Shown here: positions 13,701 through 28,700 of the stretch, one piece after another | How positions within the stretch are numbered: the first letter of the stretch is position 1 | Layout of the letters: the number at the start of each line of letters is the position of its first letter | Assembly (NCBI GenBank): GCA_010645155.1 | Contig: JAAGOF010000023.1 | Span: 389,101 to 453,100 of the forward strand | Source of the DNA: Tigriopus japonicus | Taxonomy: Eukaryota; Arthropoda; Copepoda; Harpacticoida; Harpacticidae | Direction of reading: 5' to 3' | Length of the DNA stretch: 64,000 nucleotides | Made by a program: the position numbers and the translations under genes | The notes under the pieces: generated by a model | What the model was told of the DNA's origin: nothing | Database searches by the model: none | What the model saw: only the letters and a program-made list of their open reading frames with translations

Positions 13701-16700
13701 TTGCCCAATTTTCCGTACAGTACTCGCTCAAAAATTGCTCTAGACATTTTTAATAAACCGATTCCTGCATCCGAAAAGCAATTTTCAGCCATGGAATGAG
13801 CTCCTCGTTTTCGTTCCGTTCAGCCTTGACAAGTGTTGAAATGACATCTGTCCTCCGATAGATAAACTTGCCTCTCATTAGGCTGTCTTAGTTGATTGGA
13901 CCAATATCTCAGACCTCATTTGCAGAATCTCACTTGTGAACTAATTAGTTTCGAGATAGGGTCCGAAAACATTGAAGCTCAAAACCCAACATTTTGGATC
14001 CTCGCGTATAATGCGTTGGATCTACATTTGATTTAGGAGTGACCTCTACGCAACGAGCTTGAACTATAAGTCTCTGAATCTTAATTCATCTCGACAACGT
14101 TCAAGTAGGAGGATAGGTTATTGAAGAGGCATTTGATTTATGCCAAAGCCTTTGTCGGCGGATGTTTTTCAGCAAACTTCCAATGCTAAACGAAGGTCTC
14201 CTGCTACCCCTCTCGCTTCGTTTTTTCCCTTGACTTGGTTTCGCTTTTCGTAAAAATTTGCAGAACGCTTAATCGCTTAATTTCCCATTTGGATAGATGA
14301 AGCGATGGAGAGATTTCAATGCCAGGACTGACCATCATGGCTCATTGGTTGACTGTATGCTTGCTTGCCTGCTTGCTTGCTTGGATAGCTGGGTAATGGA
14401 CCGATTGAAGGGATCCTTTGAGAGATTGAAGGCTTCCATCTCTTTGTAGTGGATTGAATGTGTAGAGGAAGGTCAAGTTAGAAATGAAGACATCACTTTT
14501 CATTGAACCAATGATGTCTATTGAAGGATCCTCGTAGGATAATGGATTATGGCTGGAAATGTCAGGCCAGCTGTACAATATACAATGAACATGGATCTCG
14601 AGAATGCCAGGTGATTCACGTTGGCCAAGCCAAGAAATCAATCCCAAATATCCGTGGGAAAAATCCACTCTTGATTGACAAGTTGATGCATGCGTTACTA
14701 AAAAAAGAGAAAATCAACCATAATAACGAAACTGCTAACCAAAGAAACTTCCATCCAAACAGTCAACGAAAAACTTCGTCACTTGTGAATGGTTCTAAAA
14801 ATGATGATAATAGTTGGTTTGGGGTTTCTAATTTGATCCGTCCGGAATCATTACGGTGATGCTGGTTGATAAATTGATTGATGGACTTGGAATATTTACG
14901 TTGGACCAATTCCAAATCGCCCCTTGATCTTTGGGTCAGTATTTAAGAGCTCCAGTCAGGGTTTCCTCCTTCATAGGACGATCGATTAATAAGGCTTAAT
15001 AATTTGGTCATGTTTTCTAGTAAGATAATTGACAGAATTTTAAAGAAATGCCCGAATTTCAATGAGCGTTTTTGGTTGGTTCGTAAGAATTGGCTTACTT
15101 AAGGAACCCGATCACGAATGGGTGGTTAGAGACGAAAAAATGCCCCGAAATGGTGGTGGGATGTCCAGCCATTATTAGCGATGTCATCTGTTTGGACAAG
15201 TATTACCAATCTCCTTCCTCAAGATTGTGGTTTCAAGGTCAATGGTCAAAGCTACAAATTTCATTCCCGATTATTGACAATTCTTGCCTTTGTCCGAGCA
15301 AGGGTCATCTAGCTTGAAATGCCGACCACCGAAAATATGGCGAGGACCTTTTTTCTTCCTTGCCCGAGATCTCAATCCAGTAATCATTTTGACAGCTCCA
15401 ACGGAGGACCCCGAAAAAATCTGCATCAGATAAAGCCATTATTTCCGTGGACTCGATTTCATTCTCAATTGGGGAAGGAAAAGACGCATCGAACGAAGGG
15501 GCATTGAAGTACAAAATTGCCATTCCCATTCCTTATATATAATTTGAGGGGCTGTAAGAAGCATGGGATGTACTTAGTCAGACCTATCAGAAGCTCGTTT
15601 CCGCCTAGCTGTTGGATGGAGTGCCATTGAAGCCTGGACTGGCCAAGATTTCCCATTTCGTTTTTGTTCAAAGCACTTTCAGGATATCGAGGAGCTCAAT
15701 GAGAGTGTGCGGTGGGGCTGTGTGCCCTGTGCCAAAACTTGTTTTTGTTGAAAGTTGGAACGAACTTCCCCCTGGTCTAGTTTACCCTCTCAGGGGGATG
15801 GACTCGATGTTATCCTAGTTAGACGATGCTCTCAACTCATTGAACTAAAGCGATCTTATCGGCTCAAATCAATTCAAGCAAACATGACCAAGGTTTAGCT
15901 TCCAAATGACTTTGCCTGCAAGCGAAAGAACCATGGGTGGAAGAAACGCGATTCCGTCGAGGATATTTTGGCCGTGTAGCTTAAGCATTTTTTGGGCTTT
16001 TAATCAGATGCAGATTTTCTCTCGTTTGTTTCCATGGCTCAAGGCCAAATCATGTTTGGCATGTCTAGCGATCTCACTGGATATCTGTAGTGATTCGGAG
16101 ATATATATTTAAGCGCTTCGCCAAGACAGACTTCAAATCTTACCCTGGAAACTGTCTTGAAATGGGTCCTTTTCCTTTCGTATTTGCGTTTTTTTTGGTG
16201 GGTTGCGGATTTTTTATAACAGCTACAAGGAATGGGATTCCTTGCAAAGGAAGTGTTTGCATGGTTACTTTATCGACGACCAGCCTTTTGACCTCTGTTT
16301 AATGACAGGGGTTTCTCAGCCATTCAATAAGCCACTTGTAAAATGAGATCCTTCTGACGTACCTTGATATTTGTCGACAGTTTTAATTGCCACTTGGATG
16401 CCTTGTCTCTCAAGATCTCTCGTGCACGTGTCAAAATATCGAAAAAAAATCCCTCAAATGTGTGCTCTCTCCAACCTTTAACTCCCATCCGGACGTTTTC
16501 AACGAAACTACCGTATCCAAAAATTTGCATGTGAAATTAAAGTGTTCAATATGATTCTATGCAAGAACAACGAACTAAGCAAGCAAGCCTCAGGGCGTTA
16601 CCAACCAACTACCAACTCAAAGAATAGATCAGTTGCATGATCAAAACGTGAAGCTCTAATTAACAGGAAGTTTCGAAGCATGACATGGAATTACGGTTAT

Positions 16701-19700
16701 GTTGTCGTTGGTGTATCTTTTTTTGGGAGGTACATCATCTCTGTATTTTGTGCGTGGAAGCTTCTCAAAGATGGAGTCGTTTAATCTCGGCGTGTTTTCC
16801 AAGAAACTCGATACGACCTTTATGTAATAAAGGCTTGAGGGATTTCTAAATTTTGAAGAGATATTGTGACGTTCTGAATAATGCAAGTGTTATTCAAACG
16901 CCTTTGAAAAGATATGGGTTGGCCTTGCAAGAAAATTTGATTTTGGCGGAAATCGTAAAACTCTCGCATTCAATTTCACGGGAAAACTCGTGTCACTGTG
17001 GAGAAGGCTTTTTTATTCTCCTTTCGAGGTGCTGTCTGACCAATCTACCATTGAAAAATATTGTAATTATGAGTTAATGGGACAATCAAAAGGCTTTATG
17101 AGAAACGTAGCTATGCGTGGTACTGCAAGCATGAGCATTTTTGTATTGACGATATTTTCCTCTGAATTCTACCTTGATGTTAAAACGCTTTTTCTCGGAC
17201 AGGAAATGAAACCTCGGCGTTTCTCAGAGTTGAGTTTCAATGTGAGATTTAAGTACGTCAAAATGTGCATGCCTTCTAAGTGGCCATTCCGTGGACTGGA
17301 ATGCACGTCAGCTTCTAGTTTTCCTGATCATCCCTCATCAATCAATCACTAAATCCATTTATATGACACGTATGATTGTACTGTTACTGTTCAATGGCAA
17401 CCCTGATGTCTCCTGTTCTCCACAGACAGGGTGACTGATCATAGAATGTCATGCTTAATGGCTATTAATACGGGGTTCTCTGTGTGATTAGCACCCCGGT
17501 CTTGCTCGTAATTTCGATTAATGGTTGCTCTTGTCAGGATTGACCCCAATTTATCTGGCCAAAGCAATCACTTGTGGGATATTAGAGCTTTTATGACCAT
17601 CACATATCAAAACTTGAGATGCTGTTTGTCTAGTTTTTGTGAACAATTTCTCCATCCTCAACCCACGGCCTATTTAGAGAGGAATTAGGGGTTAATGAAG
17701 ACCTTTTGAAGGATGAACCGCGTCCATCTGACTATCTTAAAGACGAACGTTTGTCTCATTTTGTGAAGGAAAAGTTTCAATTTACTCTTCCCAAAATAGA
17801 TAAGTTCGACGCAATTAGGTATAAATTACTCCACTAATTTTGAAAGTTTTGAACGCCTAGATTAATTCTGACGTTGTCATTTCCTGTTCTCGAAAGTTCA
17901 AACCCAAGTTGAGTCTGTCTTTTCCAAGTCATTTTTAGTTGGTGTTACCACCATTTCAACCTGCCTCTAATACCGCTCCCAACTACAACAAAACAATCAC
18001 TGGAATTATCTGGAACCGTTGCACCAAATCGAATTTTCTTTAGATCCCTCCCAATTGTCTTTGATGAAATACCATTGCTCAAGGTCACTTCCCTAACCTG
18101 ATAAATGGGGGTTGGTTGATCTGGAAACTGGTTTTCAATCAGATTCAACTTTTTTTTGAAGTCCAATCGTCACACTTCAGTGGAAGAAGTCCCAAATTTC
18201 TATTCCGAGCACACCCGTTTCTGATCTAAGTAAATATTCAAGAGCCCTGTTCTTTTCAATTTCAGGTAAGAAGAAAAAGAGAGCCCAAGGTGCCTCTGGG
18301 ATTGGGTAGAGAAGCTGCAGCCTGAATTTGAGTGGTCGTCCGTGGTTCATTTTATGAAATGGCTACCTGTCAAAGACTACGCATACATAATATGCATTTC
18401 TGTCTTAAAAAATGGCCCTCAGTAGCTTCGGTGAGGACTGAGGAGTTATGACCTTCCAGATTATGAGTTTTCAGATCGTAACAAGTGCCCCAAAACAAAG
18501 TTTCAGAGGTTTGAGCCAATTCATGGGCTGAATATTGTTTGTTCTCGGTCCACATCAAGGTTAGGAAACATCACTCCAATGTAATGTGATATTCCTCAAC
18601 TCAGTGAGACCCCTTAATTAATGGCTCGTTGTCGAGCTTGACAGACCTAGAGAGGTATTATTCCAAAGAGAGGGGGAGAGAGTAGTACATGATGTAGCAA
18701 ATCTTTGACAAATTTCTATCCTCAGGCCTCGTGTTATGCAGTTTAAACCAAGCTTCAGGAGGCATCATTTTGACCTCAAACCAATTACAGGCCCGAACCA
18801 GGCCAACAATCTCCATAGCTTGGTTCAAAACGTGTAATAAAAGAGCGGAAATATGGTCCCGTCACCCACCCAGAAATGATCTATTTATGCAGCTCATTGT
18901 CATTACGTGGATGGGGATGGGGCCTTCTATTACTCTTTTCATTCAGCGATCAATTGAAAACGTCTCCGAGCGCTTTTCACCAAAGAGCAACCGGTCAATT
19001 TTCCAAAATACCATTGTGTCAAGATTCTGGCGTGTAATCGAAAATTTATGAGCTCTTTCGAGGGAAAAACAATTCCATTTCTTCCCTCAGAGTCTCAAAA
19101 CTTTGCGACTTGAGAGCACCTTGGAGAACAATTATCAACTATTGGAGGAGCTGGCTTGCGATGTGTTCTTCACTGAAGCGATCCTGGACTTACAAGAGCC
19201 ATTTTTGTGCCTGTCATAATCCGTGCATGTAAATATATTCATCCGGATTGATAGGGTTAGCATGACTTTGGCAGTTCTGGTCGTCATGGATGGCTGAAAT
19301 TGGTTCACGTATCGCATTCCCTCTCCTCCGCCCTTCTTCTTTCTTGGACGAGAGATCATCTGAAGTGGATAGATAACATTCTCCAAACCAAATCAATAGA
19401 CCTTGTGCCTTTATCTTCGGCATTCACATGCCTGTCAAGTTCAACCCATCCCAGTTCGGGACTGATATTCTAATTTCAAGGTTCGAATTTTAATGTGCTC
19501 GACCATGTGTCCGAGAACCAATTTGCGATATCAACCCGTTTCCTGAACTCCATTTATAGACGGGCAAGGGATCCCGGTCGACCTGACAAAATGAGCCCTC
19601 TTTTCAAGTCAACTAACACAGACGTATGTAGTACCTCTTCCGATTGCAATAATGGGCCCACGTAATCTGGTAGTCATGCCGGGGTCATTCTCGTTGACCA

Positions 19701-22700
19701 CACACCAAAGGTACAAGACTTTGTCCAAATATAGCGAACATCGCCGATCCAGTTCTCTTCTAACAAGTTCTAACTTATCCAAGTTTGGAATCTCAAAGGG
19801 GGACGAAAAATGTGCATCCACATCCACACTCCATGGGGTTTTTGTTTTGATATTCCAATGAAATAGGTTGTAGGAGCCATGTCCATGGAAGACGGCGTTC
19901 TCCTTTGATGCATTGCTCACTCACTCATTCACTCACTCACTTACTTTCTTGCTTATGTAGTAAGTGAGATTGCAGAGCGATGGTCCACAAAATTAAAGAT
20001 GTCAGTCCTGAAAATGGATTTCAAAGCGTGGCGACTGAACTTTATCTTTATACCTTGGCAGAAGAAGGGAATTTTCTCTCGAGTTAAAATCACTTGCCTC
20101 TTACAAAAGCCCATCTCTAACATATTGTCATATATATTCAGTCGAGCCACAATAAATCAAAGAAGATGCAAGTAGAAATGTATTGGACAAGAATGGCCGA
20201 AAAGTTAGTGAAGGCGGGCACGTGCCTAGCCTCGAATAACTTTCAAGATTAGAGCCAAGATGAAAAGAGAATGTACAGTACACACTCTGAGTTGTATTAC
20301 AATTGTCAGAAATGACATGGTCCTTCACGGCCAGAGATCATCTTGAATGAATGGACCATCCATTTTCTTTTCTTTGATTCGGACCGACTCTGAAGTAAAC
20401 TCGTTATGTATCTTTAAGCTCTAGAAAGTTCTTTCGACGCTGACATCAAAACCTATTCTTAGAAAGCGAATCATTCTGCCCTTGAGAGCTCGATAATATC
20501 CAAAAAGGGATCAAGGTATTACCAATTCAATCTTTCATCACATCTTCTTGAACCTCGATATCAGCAAGTAGAGTTGCCACGATCTGGGAAAGTTGAGATT
20601 GGTTAACTCTGGGGTGAAAACTTCCAAAGAGTGGCTACTACTTGGATTCCAGTCCCTTCTAGGGACCATAAACTTTATTTGTGCATCCAATTTGGGTCTC
20701 CATTCCAATTTTGACCAAGGTGCAATAATAGGATTGCATCAAGGTTAGGCATTAACAGTTGTCCAATGTATGTCCTTGCTGATCTCATAACCCATTGAGA
20801 CGAGCTCCTTCTCTTTTGGCTTCCTCTTCCATCTCCCATCTTCCAACATACTCGTGTTAAAAGCTTCCACCCTCACTCACTCACTCACTCAACAATATTG
20901 AGGAAGGTCCCTGATTCCTAAATCGAATGGCGACTAAGACTCGGGCCTGTGGTGTTGAAAAAATCCTGAAAGATGATTTGTTAGCTTTCAAACTAAAAAA
21001 GGTATTCTTTGCTTTTAGCACTTGAATGTCCTTTTGTTGAGTGGTGTTTGCCAAAGTAATTTGTTGAACTAAAGGCTGTTTGACAATTTCCTCGCGTAGG
21101 CACTTTTTTGCCGCCATAACTTTCAAGCGTCACCATCTCGAGGATTATGTTGTAGTGATGTTGAACCTGGGAACTACCTAACGACATTCACGACACAGTA
21201 CACATACACAGAAACAGAAAGGTAGACACCGTTTATTTATGACTGCGAAAAGATTTGTGGGGGGCAAAAACCTCTGGTTTCATATTGCTAACTCATACCA
21301 CCCAAAACAACCGAGACTTGCACTTTATCTCGGCCTGATGCTGAAATATGTTGTATTATTCTGCTAGTCTATTACAAGAATGTCCTTGGACCAAGTTGAA
21401 TGTCCACCTTAGAGGAAGAAACCGCCGAATGCGAACCTATGATTATTGATATTCCTTGGAGGCATGTGTTGGTCAAGATTTCAATAGAATCATTTAGAGG
21501 TTAGAGGGGATTGTCTGATCTCCCACCGATAAGGTGCTCATGCTGCAAAATCCCGCGGTCATAGAAATATCGGTCTGCCGTTTCTTTGTTCGACGAAGCA
21601 CTTTCCTCTGGGTGTCATAATTTTCAATGAGAGTTTATGACTTTTATGACCTCGGAAGCTTGTAGACAAAATAAATATCAATAGTTTCCGATAGCTCGTG
21701 TCCTGAAACCCCTTTATTCAAGGCGGTGAATTACGTACAGTGGCGGATTGTAAATCGCGGAAATGACTCCTATCTCCAACACAGAAGCTTCTTTGTAATA
21801 TCATTCCTCATTAGTATTCCTCCTTCTCTTCATCCTGGCTTGAATAGAGTCTACTTTTGTTTTATGATACCCTAAACAAGCTGGAGAATCTCAGATTTGT
21901 TTTCTTCAATGCTTGTCATCGTCTTTCACAGACTCGGCGATAACTATGTGGGGAAATAAAACGCCAATGAGCAATGCATTTCATTCCGGGAAGCGACCAC
22001 AGATTACGGGTGCTTTTTATTGGTCGCTTCTTTGTGAGTTGCTGACGTTCACTAGGGAGGTTTCTGAATGAAAATCATGATTAAACCAACCACACAGCTA
22101 CAGAATCATGGACATTTGTCTGACCGATGAATTATCCAGTCATGCAGTAGATTTCTCCACAGTTTCTTTTCCACCCGGAGGAGAAATCTCTTCAACGATT
22201 CTTTAGTTTTATGAGTCTAGATTCATCGATGAACACAACTAGAGGAAATGATGCTGAATATCGTGCCTGAACGCTTATGTTTTTCGCGCCTGAATGGGTT
22301 GATCTTATGAGTTTACTCACTCTACTCCTGGAATAATCTCTCAAGGTTGCTAAATCATGTGTTGTAACAACATCCTTTGAACATTTTTACGGGGTGGGAA
22401 GTGAAAAACTTGGATCCCGAAGAATCGTGAGGCCTGTTTTCGATTGCACTTTTAAGAATCAAGGCAATCCGGGCTAAGGTTGGAGGCAATGGCTACCTCA
22501 GGACCTCATAAACTCGTCATTCCGCTTGGAAAACGGATACTACTGTCATATTTGCTTGACTCACTTGACGCTTTGCCATTATTTTCATTACTTGAGATGG
22601 GCTCACTTGACAGAAAAACCGATTGTTTTCTTGCTTGGAAGTGTTGAGGCTCATTTGATTCCAGATAAACTCCTGGAGTTTGGCAATTTCGACCTGTCTT

Positions 22701-25700
22701 ATTTACATTAGCAGTTTGAGGTCCCAAAAATCTGAATACTACGCGTATATCCATTACCTTGGGCGAAATTTTCTCTTTCCCACCACAGGAGCAAATTGGG
22801 TTTGTGAATTAAATACAATAATCAAATCAGGGTGACCACTTTTCTTGAAGTTACGGAAAGTTACAGGTGTAAAAGGAAGTACCACGTGCACAAGTTACTT
22901 ATCGGCGATTCATGGTATGTTGATAGTTGCTGATAACGTGATAAGATGGTGGAAATGTTAATGGTCATCCTAGTTGGAAGGACACCCTGTGTTTCAAGTG
23001 TCATTGTGGCTAAATCTTGGCAGAAGTTTCGTTTTCCTCCGCTTTGAGTGCGTTTGTAAAAGATGTCGATCCCTTGACTAGATCCATGGATGACATCCTC
23101 GAACTTCTGGCATGTGCTTTGGAATGGACGAAGAATCGTGGTCTGGTCATATTTGTTTATATAAACACATTAGATCGGGTTGGATAATTTGTGAACCATT
23201 TCCTGATTAGCGTTTTTGCATCTGTTTCTTCATGGGGAGGTCTCTTTTTGTGTTCTTTTGATCGCCCTCTTCCTCATACCACCATGATTTGGAAATAAAT
23301 GCCTTCTCTCTCTCTCTGCCACACTTTTTGTGTATGCCCATAATGGGTCTAGACCACCGCGATGACAGATTGAGGTCTCATCACTTCCAAGTTCACAAAA
23401 CTTGGCTGAATGGACCTTCCTCTTCAGCTCTTTTCAGAGTCGTTTTGGATGAGTGCCTTGATGAGCAAGGTTAAATCCGGATATTTAGGGCTTTTTTCTG
23501 GGGTGAGATGTTTGATAAATTGATTGAAAGTGGAAGAGAATGCCTCACAACAGGGCTCAGCTGATGAGGAAAAAGTTGTACTCGTCAGTGGGTTCTTTGC
23601 CTGAGGACCCTCATTGGTCGGAGTTCAGTTTCTGCCCTCCTAGCAATAAAGATGCTATCACCGATCTAAATGATGTCGGAATCGTTACGGAAAACAGACA
23701 GTCCTGGCTATGAAAAAGGCGTTTTAAGGTGGAACTTACTTTCTCACTCAATATGTGTTCTTGACGCCATTGTTTTTGCTTCGGTGATGGCTTCATGGTA
23801 GAAAATTGTCGAAGCTGGAAAAAAAAGAAAGGGCAAAAAAGCGTTTCCTGAGTAACCTCGCATCCTTTGTATTCAATGTCGGTTTTGTCTTATTTTTAAA
23901 TGCTTTCAAATGTCATAGGAAAATGTCCATTACACACACACACATTTTGCGTTGGTGAGATTCTGGCCATCCATTCTCATGACTTTTTGGTCCTCACAAC
24001 ATTCACGTACGTCTACTGTATTTTTAATAGACCTCTGCACTGGCATGAGATTCCAGTGGATATTTGCATTCTGACCTTGCATAATTAAGTAAGGAGATTG
24101 AACAAAAAATTGAAAGATTTTACCCTCCAGCTCTCGCTTCTTGTCCCCAATGACCTTCACTCACTCCAATAGAGCGTGTCCGGAAAGTCTATTGAAGCGA
24201 TCCCCTAATGTCCTGTAATCCTCACACAATCTTTTCGAGGCAAAGTGCAAAAGCTCTTTTGTTTTGTTTGGAATTGCCAAAGTCGAGAACAACGGTTCTT
24301 CGTTTGAGTCCATAAGCGAATTGAAACGAGACTCCAAACTCAATGGACAGGTTGTTCGGAAGGGTTTGGTCGGAGCCACCAAGCAAGACATTCCTTCCTT
24401 TTGTGGCGATAGTGTTTCCTGGAGTGCTTTTTGCAACTTGTATTGACCTGGAATAGCTACTTGATTAGTCGGACCCTTTTTTATTTATACCTTTTTACAG
24501 GTCTTGAAACGGTTTTCACTCAAATTTGCAACATCGGCATGAGAAGCATCCACAGTAATGAATTCCCTTTTCACAAGAGAGGGTAGGGAGAACGTGAGGA
24601 ACATTGATTGCAATATCGAGATTCGGACTCCATCCATCTCGCTCAGACAAAGATTCTTATCGTTATCACCCCGCGAGTTAAGAATTTCCTAATCATTTCT
24701 CATCTTAGGAACAGAAAGACCGAATGGTAATTGACTCTAAAAGCAGACCTTGAAGTCAGGGCATCTGCTTTTATCATTCTCAATAGCTCTAAGGCTTGTT
24801 TTTACGATCGACTTTGAAGACATGGTCAATCTCGGCCCGTAATCCGAACCAACAAATCCTCCTTGTTCCCTCAAAAATGGGTGTGTGTTTCCGGATTCTG
24901 TCCAAAATGAGTGATTGCAAGCTTCATTTGGCAAATTTGCATCGCGTCAAATTAGCCAAGAGAACTCCGTTTCTTGCCCGTGCATCAATCAGATAGTTTG
25001 CACCCTCCTCCTTGGACTAGACAGTACATAAGACTTAGAACACAATGCTAGAAATAAATGAGCGGTCATAAAATATACATTAGGTTCCTCTAGCATTGTA
25101 GTTTGTCTTCAGGAAGGGCGTTGCTCTGAGCGAAAATGTTTGAATAAATTACGTTTTCCCATCACAGATGTAACAATATGCTTGTTTACAATCCCTCCAG
25201 AAAAGGCCGAGAACTTCACTGACAGCTACATCTTGCCTCACATCATGTCGTGGGCACCGAGTGTGCTTGCATGGGGAAAGGTGTGTTCCAAGACAATACT
25301 AATGAACCCTTTGAAAGGTGGAACCTGAAGATGCTTGACTTGGCTGCTTTTTTGTTGTGAATGGTAAACGCTTTTGACCTCCCACACCTGCTCTGTGGCT
25401 CTTTTCTTTTGGTGCAATATCCCTCTCCTCTCCTCCGCCCTTGAGTAGGTAACGAGGTTTTGAAATCAGAAGTAACGAGTCTGTTCAGTTTTTGTCCGAA
25501 GGTCCTTTCAAATTCGATCGGTGGGACTACAAAGTAGAGTTGGCTTGATTTAGTCTCGAGACTTTGGGCCAGTCATCTCTTTTCTGCACCAAACCTTTAA
25601 TGTGGGGAAGCCATTTCCTTTTATGCCCGTTAATAACCACCTTTGAACACCCTGAAGTACAGTCGAGTGATGCTCATTATAAATTTGGCTTACTAATCAA

Positions 25701-28700
25701 GATTGTTCTATCCTTGTTCACTTCCTTACCCCAATGGGTTTGGTTTAAGCACCCTTATTACATTCTGGCGAAGAACATTCCGTGTCATGGCCGAAAAAAA
25801 CGCGAGGCAAAAACTCTCGCAGTGAAGTTTGTGATGGATCTTCCCCTGTGTTTTTGCTCACTTGTCCACTTGTTAAGAGATTTCAAATGGATTCGGAACT
25901 GGCTTTAGTTATGACCGAGGGTTGCCATATAATCTCGAAAGATGCCAGTCCAATTAGCGAGTAGTATTCAAGCATGGAGATCTAATGACTATTCGAGATA
26001 AGTCCAATGACAAAAGAGACTGAGGCCACTGCTGAAAGGTGGCTGTCATTCAGAATGACTTGACCTTGTTCTGAATTATGGGCTCCTCCACATTCTCAAC
26101 GCAACCTACTTACTACTAAGTGAGAGATGCTATAATCCAACTTGAATAAGGCTTGATTTCCCTCTAGAAAAGTGAGGACAAGTTGTCTAGCAAGTCAAAG
26201 GATTATAAATGGGACTGCCAGGAACAACCCTGAGCGAGAATTTGAACTTGCCGCCTTTTATGACGAGCGAATCGTGCGTTTTTGTACAAGCGGGACAAGG
26301 CTTTGGACTAGATTATATTTCAATTTTGACCAAAGTGCCACTTTCAGACCGTCTGGCTTTGTCTCCATTAGATACCGGAATTGTCAAGTCCCAAGACCCA
26401 TTTTTGTGTGAGAACGTCGGGGGCCATACACTCAAGAACTGTCAACTGTCCCCAACAATTCAGCTTTACCTCTCCTCACTGAAGTACGAACAGTTCACAT
26501 GATCTACTTCCGGATGAAAAGCACTTGGTTAAGGGTCTTGGAAAGAGAAGGACTTCTAGCTTGATCACTTTTTTTTGCCTCTCAACGACCTCAGACAAGA
26601 GATTGACGATCTGAAATTCTTGTTCTGATTGTTGCTCGTTCAACTCAACTCATTATATTGCCCTACATTGAAAACGAACCGAGTCTCTGTCGAGTCGATT
26701 GGACTCACTAAGAGCAATAAAATAGAAGGACCACACACGTCTAATCAAGATGGAATTGAATTGATTAGAGCCTAAATCTTGCAACCAAGGTAGGTACAAA
26801 TCTGGTGCAACTTCAGCATCCCTAGACTTTTTGTTGTTGTTGAATTGCTTGGACAACAAAACACACGAAAAAGCGAAGAGTTTGGGATGGGAATTTGATC
26901 CGTGTTCCACTTTGATTCCAGGTACTTATTAGCCTTCAAGCTCGCTTTGGCACCCAATACGTTGTTGTGATTCAGTTCAAGTGTTTACTGAGCTTTATTT
27001 TTAAAGTGGTTTCCCTTTGGAAAAAAAATGTCAGCGATTTGCAAAAGGAAAAAAACTTGTTCCACGCTTTGCTTAGATGATAGTTTAGAATGGCGATTGC
27101 AGTTACAGTAGATTGCATCGATTGAACAACTTAAAAGGAGTTTAATCACTAATTGTTCGAGATAGAGAATTCCAATTGAACTCGTGGAGATTATGTGCAC
27201 TTATACTCGTGGTTTTAGTGACAAAGAGCACGTTTGTCCATTGTATTCATTGAACGTACGTCCCAGGTATTTTGTTCAGGCTTGAGCAAGAGTTGTAAAT
27301 CCGATGCACAGGGCGGATTTGCTAATTTTGGTTTGACCAATTAATCGGATGTGGAAGGGAGTTTGGTAGAATATTCCAGTGTGGCCATATTTCCACGAAT
27401 GATTTCGATCTTGGAACTAAAGTGACACTATCGGTCCAGAGTCTTGAACACGCCTTCTATTGATCAAACACGTGCGTAAAATCCTCGCGTAATCCCGTAC
27501 CCATGCCGAAAAAAATTATAGCCGCCCTTCGCCTCCAACTTGTCGGTAGACCTAATGAAATGGAAACTTGTTTCTGATTTATTTGGATGTGACCTCCAAG
27601 TAAATCAAGACCCTTTCGAGTCAAACATGGACAGATGAAATTTCAAGATTGGTTGAGCTGTCCCTGGAGGAATTCGCCTGACTTGAATCGCAGATCCTGA
27701 AGCGACTTGGGCAGGCTAATGCAAATTCAATTGCACCAAATTGTTGGCTACTGGGGATGCTGAGCTTTTTTCCAGATTATCTAGCTACTTCAAGTTGGAG
27801 GATGCGTGTGTCCGTAGATCATTCCTCGGTATCTTTAAGTTCTTCAAGGGGGGACATTTCCTAATACATGACATGTCGATAACTGATAACAAGGCTATGG
27901 TTTGGAGACAGACCATTTTTCAAACAGACAACGATCAGTACTCAAATCTCCGGCTCTTGAAACGCCATTAATCCTCTCAATTTTGAGGTTCACACCCTAT
28001 TCCATTTTAATTCAACGACTTCCCAATCGTATTTGGAAAGAGAGTAAAAAGCGCTTCAGACTTTGAAGTTCGGTCTGTACTCCCAAAAGCTTCTTGAAGA
28101 AGTGCATGAATTTGGATGAAGTGGCAGTCTTAAAAAAGCAATTTTGGAAAGCTTACCATCAACTTCCTTTTGCAACTAACTAATTGCAAATCTGCCTTTT
28201 TCTTGTTTGTTCAAAATTTGAGTTCTTCAAAAAGAGATTGGGAAGTGGATAAAGAGTGAAGCAGTCCTGTGATGAAGTGAGCACTTTAGCGGATGGTCGG
28301 AAATGATGATCATAAATCCTTGGACAAGATTTGGAAGCTTCAAATCGATTGCACACTTGCCACAAATGGGTGGAGTTTCTCTTTTAGCATATTCGTTTTA
28401 CTTGCTCTCTGGGCGAATGCATTGCTTTTCAGTGGTGGTTGTACCATTAATAGAGTGATTGCTCATCGGGTGGAAGGGGTTTGCACGTGGAAAAAAAATA
28501 TCAATCCCCCCTACCAGGCTCATAAAAATCGATCCTTTGAGCGGAACTGAACAGGAAAAAAGAACCCACCCGATCTATTCTCAGTGGCAAGAATGCCTCT
28601 ACATTCGGATACTTGTGGAAGGGCCTGGTGCAAAGCCATCGAAATACCTTGTCATTCCATTACAATATTTTTTTATGCAGTCCACACAAATAAAAATCCG

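Noticed and set aside
26172..26502. Overlapping 79- and 97-codon plus-strand frames
   Set aside because: They have no recognisable domain, splice context or composition difference from intron background.
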